DNA of 64,000 nucleotides, taken from the NCBI RefSeq assembly GCF_003399625.1, contig NZ_NBXA01000021.1, forward strand, positions 208,123 through 272,122, read 5' to 3'. Shown piece after piece: positions 55,972-64,000 of the stretch (within the stretch, counting starts at the first letter, position 1; the number at the start of each line of letters is the position of its first letter). Made by a program: the position numbers and the translations under genes. This DNA comes from Subtercola boreus (GTDB lineage Bacteria; Actinomycetota; Actinomycetes; Actinomycetales; Microbacteriaceae). The notes below the pieces were generated by a model. It had not been told where the DNA came from. It searched no databases and saw only the letters and a list, made by a program, of their open reading frames with translations.

Positions 55972-57207
55972 ATGAGCAAAAGAATCGTTGTCACGGGAAT
56001 CGGTGCGACCACTCCCCTGGGCGGAACCGCCGAAGAGAGCTGGCAGGCCCTCCTGGGCGGCGTCTCCGGCAACCGTGCGCTCGAACAGGACTGGGTTCAG
56101 AAGTGGGACGTTCCGATCACCATGGCCGCCCAGGTCGTGGTGCCCTCGGTCGACGTACTCTCGCGCCAGGAGACGAAGCGCCTCGACCCCAACAGCCAGT
56201 TCGCACTGACCGCTGCCCGCGAAGCCTGGGCCGACGCCGGTTCGCCCGGTGTGGAGCCCGAACGCCTCGGAGTGAACTGGGCGACCGGAATCGGTGGCCT
56301 CTGGACCCTCCTCGACGCGTGGGACACCCTGCGTGAGCGTGGACCCCGCCGCGTGCTGCCGATGACCGTGCCGATGCTCATGGCGAACGGTGCGGCCGCG
56401 GCGATCAGCATGGATATCGGAGCGCGCGCGTTCAGCCGCACCGACGTCTCCGCGTGCGCTTCGAGCACCGAGTCGATCGCAAACGCCTACGACCACCTCC
56501 AGGCCGGCCTCGCCGACGTGATCATCGCGGGCGGCTCAGAAGCGTGCATCCACCCCCTGCCCATCGCCTCATTCGCCGCCATGCAGGCCCTCTCGAAGCG
56601 CATGGATGACCCGGCCACCGCCTCCCGCCCGTACGACGTCACCCGTGACGGATTCGTTCTCGGCGAGGGCGCCGCAGCCGTCGTTCTCGAGACCTATGAC
56701 CACGCTGTCGCCCGCGGAGCGAAGATCTACGCAGAACTGCTCGGTGGCTCCGTCACCAGCGACGCATACCACATCACAGCACCCGACCCCGAGGGTTCGG
56801 CCGCGGCGCGCGCCATGAAGGCCGCTGTCGAGAATGCGGGCTTCTCGCTCAGCGACGTCGGCCACATCAATGCCCACGCGACGAGTACGCCGGTCGGCGA
56901 CATCGCCGAGTACAACGCCCTCCGACGGGTGTTCGGCGAAGCGGTCGAAGGCATTCCCGTCTCGGCGACCAAGGCCTCGACGGGCCACCTGCTGGGCGGC
57001 GCGGGAGCGATCGAGGCGATCTTCGTCGTCAAAGCCCTGCAGGAGCGCCTGGCCCCGCCGACCATCAACCTCACCGAACAGGATCCGGCGATCCTCCTCG
57101 ACGTCGTGACAGAGCCCCGTGCCCTGCCCGAGGGAGACCTGCTGGCAATCAGCAACTCGTTCGGCTTCGGCGGCCACAACGCTGTGGCGGCCTTCAAGAC
57201 GCTCTAG
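55972..57207 (+). CDS. fabF: Beta-ketoacyl-ACP synthase II
   Basis: 411 aa. Elongating condensing enzyme. Catalytic Cys in VSACASSTESIANAY, His residues in INAHATSTPVGD and ATKASTGHLLGGAGAIEAIF, C-terminal NSFGFGGHNA. Last gene of the fabD-fabH-acpP-fabF operon. Convergent with DUF3145, only 5 bp between stops, so no separate terminator fits there. Confidence 0.96.
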   Translation: MSKRIVVTGIGATTPLGGTAEESWQALLGGVSGNRALEQDWVQKWDVPITMAAQVVVPSVDVLSRQETKRLDPNSQFALTAAREAWADAGSPGVEPERLGVNWATGIGGLWTLLDAWDTLRERGPRRVLPMTVPMLMANGAAAAISMDIGARAFSRTDVSACASSTESIANAYDHLQAGLADVIIAGGSEACIHPLPIASFAAMQALSKRMDDPATASRPYDVTRDGFVLGEGAAAVVLETYDHAVARGAKIYAELLGGSVTSDAYHITAPDPEGSAAARAMKAAVENAGFSLSDVGHINAHATSTPVGDIAEYNALRRVFGEAVEGIPVSATKASTGHLLGGAGAIEAIFVVKALQERLAPPTINLTEQDPAILLDVVTEPRALPEGDLLAISNSFGFGGHNAVAAFKTL

Positions 57208-57212
57208 CGCCG

Positions 57213-57716
57213 CTAGCCGACTGAGTGCAACCAGACCACCGGGGCGAAATCGCTCGCGTAACGGAACGGCTCCAGTTCGTCGTCCCAGGCCTGGCCGAGG
57301 GCCAGTCGCAGCTCGCGGTGCAGTTCGAGCGCATTGGTGCCGGCCGTCTCCATCGCCGCACGCACGCGGTCTTCAGGGATGACCGTGTTACCGGCGCTGT
57401 CGGTCTGGGCGAAGTAGATGCCGAGGTCGGGCGTGTGCATCCAACGCCCGCCGTCGCGACCGGGAGCGGGATCCTCGGTGACTTCGTAGCGGAGGTGTTC
57501 CCAGCCGCGGAGGGCCGACGCTATGGCGGCGCCGGTGCCTGCGGCACCCTCCCAGTAGAACTCCGAACGCTGCGAACCGCGAAGCACGGGCTGCTCGATC
57601 CACTCGAAGTTCACGGCACGACCAATGGCGCGACCTGCGGCCCACTCGACGTGAGGGCAGAGCGCGCGGGGAGCGGAGTGAACGTAAATCACTCCGCGTG
57701 CGACTGATGCCACCAT
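57213..57716 (-). CDS. DUF3145 domain-containing protein
   Basis: 167 aa from ATG 57714-57716, starting MVASVARGVIYVHSAP. GGAG is 6 nt before it; two ATGs slightly upstream (57722, 57728) lack a site. Family-typical pieces: CPHVEWAAGRAIG, RSEFYWEGAAGTGAAIASAL and HTPDLGIYFAQTDSAGN. Actinobacterial family of unknown function, regularly after fabF. No membrane segments. Confidence 0.9.
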   Translation of the reverse strand: MVASVARGVIYVHSAPRALCPHVEWAAGRAIGRAVNFEWIEQPVLRGSQRSEFYWEGAAGTGAAIASALRGWEHLRYEVTEDPAPGRDGGRWMHTPDLGIYFAQTDSAGNTVIPEDRVRAAMETAGTNALELHRELRLALGQAWDDELEPFRYASDFAPVVWLHSVG

Positions 57717-57859
57717 CTTCATCTCCATTCGTGAGGTACGTCTTCCCCAACGACCTGTGAATGGATGCTCGGGCCAAGAGACCCTGAACGGTGACCTGCG
57801 TGTTCAGTTGTGGCTCGACCTCCCGGCCGTGCACTCGTCCCAGTATGCACGACTGGCCG

Positions 57860-57885
57860 GGCGAATCACAAGGCTGTGATTCGCC
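57860..57885. promoter_or_regulatory. Perfect palindrome upstream of the PadR gene, candidate operator
   Basis: GGCGAATCACA-aggc-TGTGATTCGCC: two exact 11-bp arms. It ends 5 bp before a TATACT box (57891-57896) on the plus strand and lies between two divergent genes, which fits an operator better than a terminator. Confidence 0.6.
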
Positions 57886-57890
57886 GATCG

Positions 57891-57896
57891 TATACT
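57891..57896 (+). promoter_or_regulatory. Candidate -10 box of the PadR gene
   Basis: TATACT, about 60 nt before the GTG start, next to the palindrome. Confidence 0.45.
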
Positions 57897-57956
57897 CGGT
57901 AGATAATTAGACGGGCGCACCTGTGGCCGGCCGTCAGCGATGAAGGGGAGTTCTCC

Positions 57957-58526
57957 GTGTCTGTGCGGTCCGGCATCCTCGCAATCCTGACACTCGGGCC
58001 AGCGTACGGACTCCAGCTCCACACGGAGCTCGAAATGCGCACGGCCCGCGCACAGAGAATCAACGTCGGCCAGATCTATTCGACCCTGAACCGCCTGACG
58101 GACGCCGGGCTCGTCCACCCGGTGGCACGGGATGACGAGGCCCAGCTTCCGCGCTACTCGCTCTCCCCGGCTGGCCTCGCAGAGGCTCGCCAGTGGATCG
58201 CCACCTGCGGGCCCGGAAAGCCCGACTGGGCCGAGATGGTTGAGCACATTCTTCTCGTCGCCACACTCCCGGGCGTCGATCCGGGGCCGTTGATCGTCGA
58301 CTACACCGCAGCCTGGGGCGCTTTGCAGCGAGGCTCTGAGCTCGGTACGGGCTCCGGAGGCGACGGAGTCGCGCGGGTAGCCGGGAAGGCCGACCAGCTG
58401 CTCTCATCGGCGGCGTTGAGCTGGCTCGACGACCTGTGCGCCTCGATCGACAGGGGAGACATCCAACCGCACCCGCTCTCGAGCGAACGGCCACGGCGAG
58501 GACGACGACCTCACCAGCCGAGCTGA
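57957..58526 (+). CDS. PadR family transcriptional regulator
   Basis: 189 aa. N-terminal winged helix (about 1-85) with the PadR pattern GILAILTLGPAYGLQLHTEL, INVGQIYSTLNRLTDAGLVH and RYSLSPAGLAEARQWI, then a C-terminal helical dimerisation part. GTG start with AGGGGAG 6 nt before it. The ligand and targets are unknown; the upstream palindrome may be its own operator. Convergent with the hydrolase gene, 7 bp apart. Confidence 0.92.
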   Translation: MSVRSGILAILTLGPAYGLQLHTELEMRTARAQRINVGQIYSTLNRLTDAGLVHPVARDDEAQLPRYSLSPAGLAEARQWIATCGPGKPDWAEMVEHILLVATLPGVDPGPLIVDYTAAWGALQRGSELGTGSGGDGVARVAGKADQLLSSAALSWLDDLCASIDRGDIQPHPLSSERPRRGRRPHQPS

Positions 58527-58533
58527 CGCTCGT

Positions 58534-59502
58534 TCAGATCCGTTTCGCCTGCAGACCCTCCCGCACGAACCGGGCGATCGCTGAAGCTCCGCGAACACTC
58601 TCGACGATCGTGTAGTGGTTGACCTCCCTCACCTCGCGAATGAGAAGGTGCGACACGTCGGCGGTCGTCAGTTCGACTTCCCGGGGTGCGTAGATGCCGG
58701 GCACGTGGTTCGAGAGATCGCGCGCTGCCGTCAGAAGGAGAAGAGGGCCGGGTGCCTCCTTCAGCCGCCGACGAATGGTCACGGTGCCGCTGAGTTCGCG
58801 GGTATCCACGTCGATCGCCTCGGAGCACGCGATCGGCCGGAACTCGATGCTCGCGTCCTTCGCGATCACCTCATCGACGAGATAGTCGGCGTACTCCTCG
58901 GAACGGGGTGACCAGACCTTCGCGAGAGCAGGGTGCAGTTGCCAGAAGCGCCGGTGGGAGGCACGACTGCTGAAGGCGAAGTCGACCCGGGACTTCGGCC
59001 GTCCGCAGACCAGCTCGACCAGATCGTCAGTATGCAGGGAGAGCGGTACCGTGAGCGGGAGCCCGCCGTCGACGAGCACGACCTGCACGATCATCCCCGG
59101 TCGGGCCGCGGCGACACCCAGAGCCACGAAGGCACCGAGGGAGTGACCGATGAGCGTGACCTCCGACAGCTGCAGGGCATCCGCGACGCACAGCACGTCG
59201 TCGATGTGTGCATCGATGCCGTACGGGCCCGGGAGATCGGCGCTCAGGCCACGACCGCGGAGGTCGGGGGCCACGATCCGGGCTTCCGGAAGCTGATCGG
59301 CCAGCCATGCCCAGGAGAGATGCGCTCCGGCGAGCGAGTGGAGCGCCAGCACGACGGGCGCCGACGCGGAACCCGCCGTCTGCAGGGACGCCGGAGACCA
59401 CTCCCCCACGCGCATGACGCCGCCCCGAACCGCAATGTCCTTGGTGAGGTGTCTGTCGACCGGTTGCGAGGAAGATGTGTCCACCGATGAAGGTGCTGGC
59501 AT
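58534..59502 (-). CDS. Alpha/beta hydrolase
   Basis: 322 aa. Nucleophile elbow IGHSLGAFVALG, oxyanion stretch LHSLAGAHLSWAWLADQLPE, VAPDLRGRGLSADLPGPYG, acid in LLTAARDLSN and a late His in REVNHYTIVES. Fold complete; substrate cannot be named. The ORF opens 40 codons upstream, but the ATG at 59500-59502 has GGGAT at a fitting distance. The first 40 or so residues are polar and may be disordered. Confidence 0.9.
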   Translation of the reverse strand: MPAPSSVDTSSSQPVDRHLTKDIAVRGGVMRVGEWSPASLQTAGSASAPVVLALHSLAGAHLSWAWLADQLPEARIVAPDLRGRGLSADLPGPYGIDAHIDDVLCVADALQLSEVTLIGHSLGAFVALGVAAARPGMIVQVVLVDGGLPLTVPLSLHTDDLVELVCGRPKSRVDFAFSSRASHRRFWQLHPALAKVWSPRSEEYADYLVDEVIAKDASIEFRPIACSEAIDVDTRELSGTVTIRRRLKEAPGPLLLLTAARDLSNHVPGIYAPREVELTTADVSHLLIREVREVNHYTIVESVRGASAIARFVREGLQAKRI

Positions 59503-59749
59503 GCGTCTATCCCAATTCTGAGGCACGCCGCCCGAAGGTGCGCGCCCGGTGATGCTGTCCCCTAAGACCCATGGAAAGCGGGCCGTGAAAACGATAACGG
59601 CACACCGCAGCCGCGTCAACAAAGGAATTCAGAATGCTATTGCCGAAGTCTCAGCCGTCACCACAGGCCCCGTGAGGCGGCGCTGCACCGGCATCCGCTC
59701 CGGACGCTGTATCGTGAAGGAGCAACGAGAGCCATGGCCCTCCGCGCAC
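59503..59749. other. Intergenic stretch without a recognised gene
   Basis: About 247 bp between the hydrolase start and tRNA-Met. No coding pattern, hairpin or repeat stood out; it should hold the hydrolase promoter and the tRNA promoter. Confidence 0.5.
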
Positions 59750-59823
59750 GGGGCGTTAGCTCAGCTGGTTAGAGCAGCGGACTCATAATCCGTCGGTCGC
59801 GGGTTCAAGTCCCGCACGCCCTA
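59750..59823 (+). tRNA. tRNA-Met (anticodon CAT)
   Basis: Acceptor GGGGCGT with ACGCCCT (G1-U72 wobble), D-arm GCTC...GAGC, anticodon stem GCGGA/TCCGT enclosing CTCATAA, T-arm GGGTTCAAGTCCC. 74 nt, discriminator A, no CCA. CAT could also belong to a lysidine-modified tRNA-Ile; elongator Met is the likelier type. Confidence 0.8.
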
Positions 59824-59859
59824 CTTTCACACTGCCGACATGGCAGGGGGAGCCGTCGC

Positions 59860-61173
59860 TCAGTGCGCTGCGTCGGACTGCTCGGGCGTCACATCGACGA
59901 TACGGATCGACGATGTGTTGAGCGACTCGGCCGCCATGATCTCGTCGATGGCCGCAACATCCACTGTGCTCTCGCCGCGGTAGAGGCGCTCGAACGTCAC
60001 GATCGTGCGTACCAGGTCGTGCTTCTCGATGAGCTTCAGAGAGGCGTTCTTGAAGGCGTCGAGTTCGTCCTGCGGCAGGCGGAGGAGCGATTCGATCCGG
60101 TCTGCCATCTGCTGGGCGTCGCCGGGCGCGAAGAGGTAGCCGTTCACGCCGTCCTTCACCAGGTGCGGGAGCGCCATCGCATTGGCGGCGACGACGGGCA
60201 GGCCCGAGGCCATCGCCTCCATGGTCGCGATGCTCTGAAGTTCGGCGATCGACGGCATGCCGAAGATGGTGGCATTCGTGTACGCCTCGCGCAGTTCGTC
60301 TTCGGTCACGTAGCCGCTGAAGTGCACCCGGTCGCCCACCCCCAGGGTCTTCGACACGTTCTCGAGGTGCTTCAGCAGGTCGCCGCCACCCACGATGTCG
60401 AGCTGAACGTCGAGATCGGAGGGCACCAGGCTGACAGCCTTGATGAGCACATCGATCTGCTTCTCGCCCGTGACGCGGCCCACGAACAGGATCCGGTTGG
60501 CCGTGCGACGCTCGAAACTCGGGGTGTAGTTGTCGGCGTCGATGCCGCAGGAGATCGCGAGCACTCCGTCGAGCCCCGTCGACTTCTCAAGGAATTCCGC
60601 GGCCTTCTGGGTCGGCGTGGTCACGACGTCGGCGCGGCCGAAAGTGCGCTTGGCAGCCTTCCAGGCCATGCCGACGGCCTTCTCCTGCCACGACTTCGGC
60701 AGCAGGGTGAACTCGAGCAGGTTCTCGGGCATGAAGTGATTCGTGCCGATCACGCGCACGTTGCCGCGCTTGCGCGCAGCAATCGACAGGCCGCGGCCGA
60801 CGATGATGTGCGACTGGAAGTGCACGACGTCAGGGTCGACCTCGGCCAGGATGCGGTCGCTGTTCTTGTTGATGAACCACGGTTCGGCAAAGCGCAGCCA
60901 GTCATGCGGGTACCAGCGGAAGCTCCGGAGGCGATGCACCGTGATGTTCTGGCCGTCGTAGGACTCGGTCCAGGTGCCGTGCTTGCGGGAGGCCGAGGGC
61001 GCGACGACATGAACCTCGTGCCCGCGTGCAGCCAATCCGGATGCCAGACGCTGCGAGAATCGCGCACTGCCGTTCACGTTCGGCGAGAAAGTGTCGGCAC
61101 CGATGATGACTTTCAAGGGCTTCGCGGGGGCTGCGTCTGCTGAAGCAGGGTTTGTGCCGGAAGAAACTGACAA
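59860..61173 (-). CDS. Glycosyltransferase family 4 (GT-B)
   Basis: 437 aa, TTG start. N-terminal GADTFSPNVNGSARFSQRLA with GLAARGHEVHVVAP, typical of retaining GT4 enzymes acting on lipids. C-terminal nucleotide-sugar site: ILFVGRVTGEKQIDVLIKA, LDIVGGG, VHFSGYVTEDEL and the E-x7-E motif in SIAELQSIATMEAMA. Resembles diacylglycerol or phosphatidylinositol glycosyltransferases; the exact acceptor is unknown. A weak ribosome site and a start 3 codons inside are possible. Confidence 0.9.
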   Translation of the reverse strand: MSVSSGTNPASADAAPAKPLKVIIGADTFSPNVNGSARFSQRLASGLAARGHEVHVVAPSASRKHGTWTESYDGQNITVHRLRSFRWYPHDWLRFAEPWFINKNSDRILAEVDPDVVHFQSHIIVGRGLSIAARKRGNVRVIGTNHFMPENLLEFTLLPKSWQEKAVGMAWKAAKRTFGRADVVTTPTQKAAEFLEKSTGLDGVLAISCGIDADNYTPSFERRTANRILFVGRVTGEKQIDVLIKAVSLVPSDLDVQLDIVGGGDLLKHLENVSKTLGVGDRVHFSGYVTEDELREAYTNATIFGMPSIAELQSIATMEAMASGLPVVAANAMALPHLVKDGVNGYLFAPGDAQQMADRIESLLRLPQDELDAFKNASLKLIEKHDLVRTIVTFERLYRGESTVDVAAIDEIMAAESLNTSSIRIVDVTPEQSDAAH

Positions 61174-61245
61174 GTGAGAACTTTCTGATTCGGGACGAGG
61201 AGGTCGAGCATCCGAGGATTGTTTCGCTGTGGGGGTGAATCTACC

Positions 61246-62193
61246 CTAGTGAACGGACTGTGTGGAGTGATTCGTGACGGACTTCACACCGGTTTGGGGG
61301 TGGTACCGCGCAAGGCCGAACACTCCGACGATTGCGAGGACGCCGGACAGCACGAAGCCGACCAGGGCCAGGGGCGGAGCGAGGGATGCTTCTCCGAGCA
61401 CGATGATGCCGATACCGACGGCCACCAGCGGGTCGATCACGGTCAGTCCGGCGATGACGAGGTCGGGCGGGCCGGAGGCGTAGGCCGTCTGTACGAAATA
61501 CCCGCCGAAGGCTGCGGATGCCAGCAGCCCCACCAGACAGACGAACGTCAGCCACTCGAAGTCGCCCTGCTGGAGCCGGCTGATGACGACCTTCGCGAGC
61601 GTGGCGACGAACCCGTAGAGCACGCCGGCGCCGAGGATGTACGAGACGGCGCGCATCCGCTCCCTGAACAGAACGAACAGGGTGATGAAGGCCGCGAGCA
61701 CAACAGCCAGGATGATGACGATCGTCACCAGCTGCGCGTCGTCGATCGGCTTGTCGACGGCGGTGAAGGCAGCGATGAGCACGAAGATCGCGACCCCGCC
61801 GACGCACATGACGATGGAGACAACGGATGCCCGGTTGAGCTTCGTGCGGCTGATTCGGGCGTTCAGGACCGAGGTGATGACAAGAGCCACCGCGCCGAGC
61901 GGCTGCACCACGATGATCGGCGCGAAGTTCAGGCTCGTGAGCTGGAACACGATTGCGAGGCCCAGCATGAGAGTGCCGAGTACCCAGGACGGACGACCGA
62001 GGAGCGCCAGGAGCTGGCGCACATCCAGGCCACCGCTGACCTCGCGGCTGGCGGCCTCGACCTTCGCGACCCCCCTGTGCTGGAACTGCGCACCGAACGA
62101 GAGGAAGACAGCGCCGATCAGGGCGATGGGGATCCCCACGGACTGGAAGAGGTTCGGGGCGAGCTCGGTCACAGCTTCGAGTTCGGGAGGCAC
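61246..62193 (-). CDS. DMT-superfamily membrane transporter
   Basis: 315 aa with about nine to ten helices, starting at GTG 62193 (VPPELEAVTELAPN). AALIGAVFLSFGAQFQHRG-type opening, IIVVQPLGAVALVITSVLNA (EamA-like), VSIVMCVGGVAIFVLIA, LAKVVISRLQQGDFEW and late GIIVLGEAS. Resembles EamA/NIPA-type carriers; substrate unknown. No clear ribosome site. Divergent from def. Confidence 0.85.
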   Translation of the reverse strand: MPPELEAVTELAPNLFQSVGIPIALIGAVFLSFGAQFQHRGVAKVEAASREVSGGLDVRQLLALLGRPSWVLGTLMLGLAIVFQLTSLNFAPIIVVQPLGAVALVITSVLNARISRTKLNRASVVSIVMCVGGVAIFVLIAAFTAVDKPIDDAQLVTIVIILAVVLAAFITLFVLFRERMRAVSYILGAGVLYGFVATLAKVVISRLQQGDFEWLTFVCLVGLLASAAFGGYFVQTAYASGPPDLVIAGLTVIDPLVAVGIGIIVLGEASLAPPLALVGFVLSGVLAIVGVFGLARYHPQTGVKSVTNHSTQSVH

Positions 62194-62223
62194 CGTTCGA
62201 CAGTATCGCGGTTTCTGCGCGGA

Positions 62224-62229
62224 TAGGCT
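62224..62229 (+). promoter_or_regulatory. -10 box of def, leaderless type
   Basis: TAGGCT, 7 nt, then the def ATG. Confidence 0.55.
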
Positions 62230-62236
62230 TGGCGAC

Positions 62237-62809
62237 ATGGCTGTTCTTCCCATTCGGATCTTCGGCGATCCCGTACTCCACTCCCCCGCCCTGCCCGTCA
62301 CAGCGTTCGATGACGAGCTTCATCGCCTCGTCGCAGACATGGTCGAGACCATGCACGCCGCGCCTGGTGTCGGTTTGGCAGCACCGCAGGTCGGTGTGGC
62401 GCTCCGCCTGTTCGTCTACGAGTACACGGACACCGACGACGTGCTGCATTCGGGTGCTGCGGTGAACCCGGTGCTGCTGATCAGTCCCCCGCCCGTGGAG
62501 GAGGCGCACGAAGACCTCGACGCGGAGGGTTGCCTCTCGTTTCCCGGCGAGCGGTTCCCTCTGGTGAGGTCGACCGATGCGCTCCTGCGGGCCTACACCG
62601 TCGACGGCGAACCCTTCGAAGTCAGTGCCACTGGTTGGCTCGCGCGCATCTTCCAGCACGAATACGACCACCTCGACGGATATCTGTATGTCGACCGGCT
62701 GGAGTTCTCGTATGCCAAGGCGGCTTCGAAAATCGCGCGCAAACGCAGCTGGGGAAGCCCCGGACAGCAGTGGATGCCCGGGGTCGACACATTCGACGGC
62801 GGAGCCTGA
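62237..62809 (+). CDS. def: Peptide deformylase
   Basis: 190 aa. Removes the formyl group of nascent proteins. All three motifs present: GVGLAAPQVG (motif 1), EGCLSFPG (motif 2, Cys metal ligand) and QHEYDHLDG (motif 3, two His ligands and catalytic Glu). Start ATG 62237; the in-frame ORF reaching back to 61637 is shadow coding. Works ahead of methionine aminopeptidase. Confidence 0.96.
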   Translation: MAVLPIRIFGDPVLHSPALPVTAFDDELHRLVADMVETMHAAPGVGLAAPQVGVALRLFVYEYTDTDDVLHSGAAVNPVLLISPPPVEEAHEDLDAEGCLSFPGERFPLVRSTDALLRAYTVDGEPFEVSATGWLARIFQHEYDHLDGYLYVDRLEFSYAKAASKIARKRSWGSPGQQWMPGVDTFDGGA

Positions 62810-62975
62810 GCGGCCGCACTCGCGCTTCTCCCCTCCTGGCGTCGGCCTCGAATCGTCGTCTCGCCACCAGTGCGGTATGCTTTTCCCTGCTGCGTTTCGG
62901 CAGTGCGCTTCGGTTGATTCCATCTGAAAAGCACTCCAACGGTTTCGTGATAACGTGACTAAGCTGTTTCAGCAT

Positions 62976-63048
62976 TCCTCGATAGCTCAATTGGCAGAGC
63001 AGCCGGCTGTTAACCGGCAGGTTCTTGGTTCGAGTCCAAGTCGGGGAG
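62976..63048 (+). tRNA. tRNA-Asn (anticodon GTT)
   Basis: Acceptor TCCTCGA with TCGGGGA, D-arm GCTC...GAGC, anticodon stem GCCGG/CCGGC enclosing CTGTTAA, T-arm with GGTTCGAGTCC. 73 nt, discriminator G, CCA not encoded. Confidence 0.95.
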
Positions 63049-63050
63049 CG

Positions 63051-63090
63051 AAAGGCCACTCAGGGCTCCACCCCGGGTGGCCTTTTTTGT
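63051..63090 (+). terminator. Terminator after tRNA-Asn
   Basis: AAAGGCCAC (63051-63059) pairs with GTGGCCTTT (63077-63085), followed by a run of T residues: a classical Rho-independent terminator 3 nt past the tRNA. The HNH gene ends inside it from the other side. Confidence 0.9.
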
Positions 63091-64000
63091 GCCCTGTCTT
63101 GCCTGGCTCTCTCTTGTCTGGCCCTGTTCTGTTGGCAGGGTCTGGGTGTCTGGTTCCAGTCGAGTGTTGCGGGTGGGATGACGTGGGGGGTGCCATTTCG
63201 GATGGTCAGTTTCCAGCGTGTTTTGTGCACGTTCGAGTGGTGGAAGTGGCAGAGCAGAGCCCCGTTGTCGAGGTCCGTCAGCCCGCCCGGATGCGCTGGG
63301 GATAGCCACCCGTCGACATGATGCGACTCGCACCAAGACGGTGGTGCGTTGCAGCCTGGCCAGACACACCCGCCGTCGCGTGCGGCCAATGCCCGGTTCT
63401 GTGCGGTGGTGAACAGGCGCCGGGTCTTGCCGTGCTGGAGGACCTGCCCGTGCTCACCGAACAGGGTCGTGATGACGTCCCCATGACACAGGAGCGTCTC
63501 AACGGTGCTGTACGGGACGGGTTCCGTGAGCCCATCGATCCACCCCACACCCCGCCCCGAGGTCACATCCTCGAGGGTGGCGTGCAGGTTCACGGTCGGA
63601 GCCGCACCATTCAGCCGTGGCACGGCTGGGTCCTTCGCCCCCAGCTCGATCAGCTGCACCAGGCCGTCGGCGCGCTTCTGACCCGCACTCCGCACATCCG
63701 CGGTAGTCGCGTCAGCCTGTGCGCTGCCATCGGACGTATCCGAAGCAAGCGGCTCCGGGGCGTCGGGTTGGAAGGACACGATCCGGGGGGAGGTGAACGG
63801 TTCCAGGGCGGCGCCGATGACCCCGGCCATCGAGCCTGTCAGCATCCCCGTGACACGGGTCATCCCCGAACAATGCGGCGTCAACGTCAGGAAGCGGCGT
63901 TCGAACAGGTCCGCGTCCCGGGGTTCCGTACCGTCAGGGTCGAGGTGCTCCCGGTACCGAATCGCAAGATCATCGACCTCCCGAACCGAATACCCAAACC
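63060..64000 (-). CDS. DUF222/HNH endonuclease domain protein (5' end beyond window)
   Basis: The last 312 codons are in the window and the frame stays open to its right edge, so the N-terminus is missing. DUF222 tail: DDLAIRYREHLDPDG then DADLFERRFLTL. The HNH nuclease part has RDGGCVWPGC, WCESHHVDGW (His pair) and GGLTDLDNGALLCHFHHSNVHK (Asn, His). Such genes are highly repeated in actinobacterial genomes, sometimes within REP13E12-type repeats. The C-terminal Arg/Gln tail runs into the tRNA-Asn terminator. Confidence 0.88.
   Translation of the reverse strand, partial: FGYSVREVDDLAIRYREHLDPDGTEPRDADLFERRFLTLTPHCSGMTRVTGMLTGSMAGVIGAALEPFTSPRIVSFQPDAPEPLASDTSDGSAQADATTADVRSAGQKRADGLVQLIELGAKDPAVPRLNGAAPTVNLHATLEDVTSGRGVGWIDGLTEPVPYSTVETLLCHGDVITTLFGEHGQVLQHGKTRRLFTTAQNRALAARDGGCVWPGCNAPPSWCESHHVDGWLSPAHPGGLTDLDNGALLCHFHHSNVHKTRWKLTIRNGTPHVIPPATLDWNQTPRPCQQNRARQERARQDRAQKRPPGVEP

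Noticed and set aside
57860..57885. Rho-independent terminator upstream of the PadR gene
   Set aside because: No gene ends toward it on either strand and no T-run follows; an operator fits better.
59750..59823. tRNA-Ile with lysidine-modified CAT anticodon
   Set aside because: The anticodon arm CTCATAA with GCGGA/TCCGT and the general body look like elongator tRNA-Met; the question is kept open through a lower confidence.

Overview
The window is 64 kb of a high-GC actinobacterial chromosome, most likely a member of the Microbacteriaceae. That rests on dense high-GC genes, a string of actinobacterial DUF families (DUF3710, DUF3093, DUF4193, SepH/DUF3071, DUF7455, DUF4191, DUF3145), a second gyrase-like pair (parC/parE) beside rpoD, a PAC2-family protein, polyphosphate glucokinase, a homodimeric AceE, and a FasR-type regulator in front of fabD-fabH-acpP-fabF. 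The genus cannot be fixed from sequence reading alone. No phage, transposase, integrase, rRNA or CRISPR array was seen.

Layout. 1-3.5 kb: partial DUF3710 gene, dut, DUF3093, DUF4193 and sepH. 3.5-9.3 kb: an accessory patch with a GNAT acetyltransferase, 3' fragments of a second sepH and a second phosphatase gene, a large secreted propeller-like protein, a matrixin-like metalloprotease and a decayed copy of it. 9.3-15.7 kb: alkaline phosphatase superfamily gene, parC, DUF7455, parE. 15.9-19.3 kb: rpoD-murT-gatD on the minus strand. 19.5-28.9 kb: MFS transporter, PAC2 protein, pepA, lpd, E2 acyltransferase (sucB type), a pseudokinase-like membrane protein, DUF4191. 29-38 kb: nitrogen cluster with GSIII (glnN), RDD protein, glnA, a small protein, glnE and a second GSI. 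38-45 kb: nadE, panB, SPOR protein, map, ppgK, RNase P RNA, a coiled-coil protein that lost its zinc ribbon, Nif3-like protein. 45-49.3 kb: SatD with a DUF3307-like membrane partner, rRNA methyltransferase, acyltransferase-like membrane protein, tRNA-Val, peroxiredoxin. 49.5-57.7 kb: aceE, fasR-type regulator, fabD-fabH-acpP-fabF, DUF3145. 58-64 kb: PadR regulator, alpha/beta hydrolase, tRNA-Met, glycosyltransferase, DMT transporter, def, tRNA-Asn and a DUF222/HNH gene running off the window.

The most interesting reading is the MurT/GatD pair. In other Gram-positives this complex amidates the D-Glu alpha-carboxyl of lipid II. Here GatD has Gly where the glutaminase Cys belongs, and MurT has no cysteine at all, so its Cys4 zinc ribbon is gone, while the ATP-binding parts remain. 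Microbacteriaceae characteristically build group B peptidoglycan, in which that same carboxyl carries the cross-bridge. The pair may therefore have been repurposed from amidation to another job on that carboxyl; this is inference.

Other points: glnN and glnA share 11-bp-phased GlnR-like half-sites at the same distance from their -10 boxes. The sepH-phosphatase interval looks like two haplotypes joined in tandem. At least eleven genes have a TAnnnT box 6-7 nt before the start codon, the layout of leaderless mRNAs.
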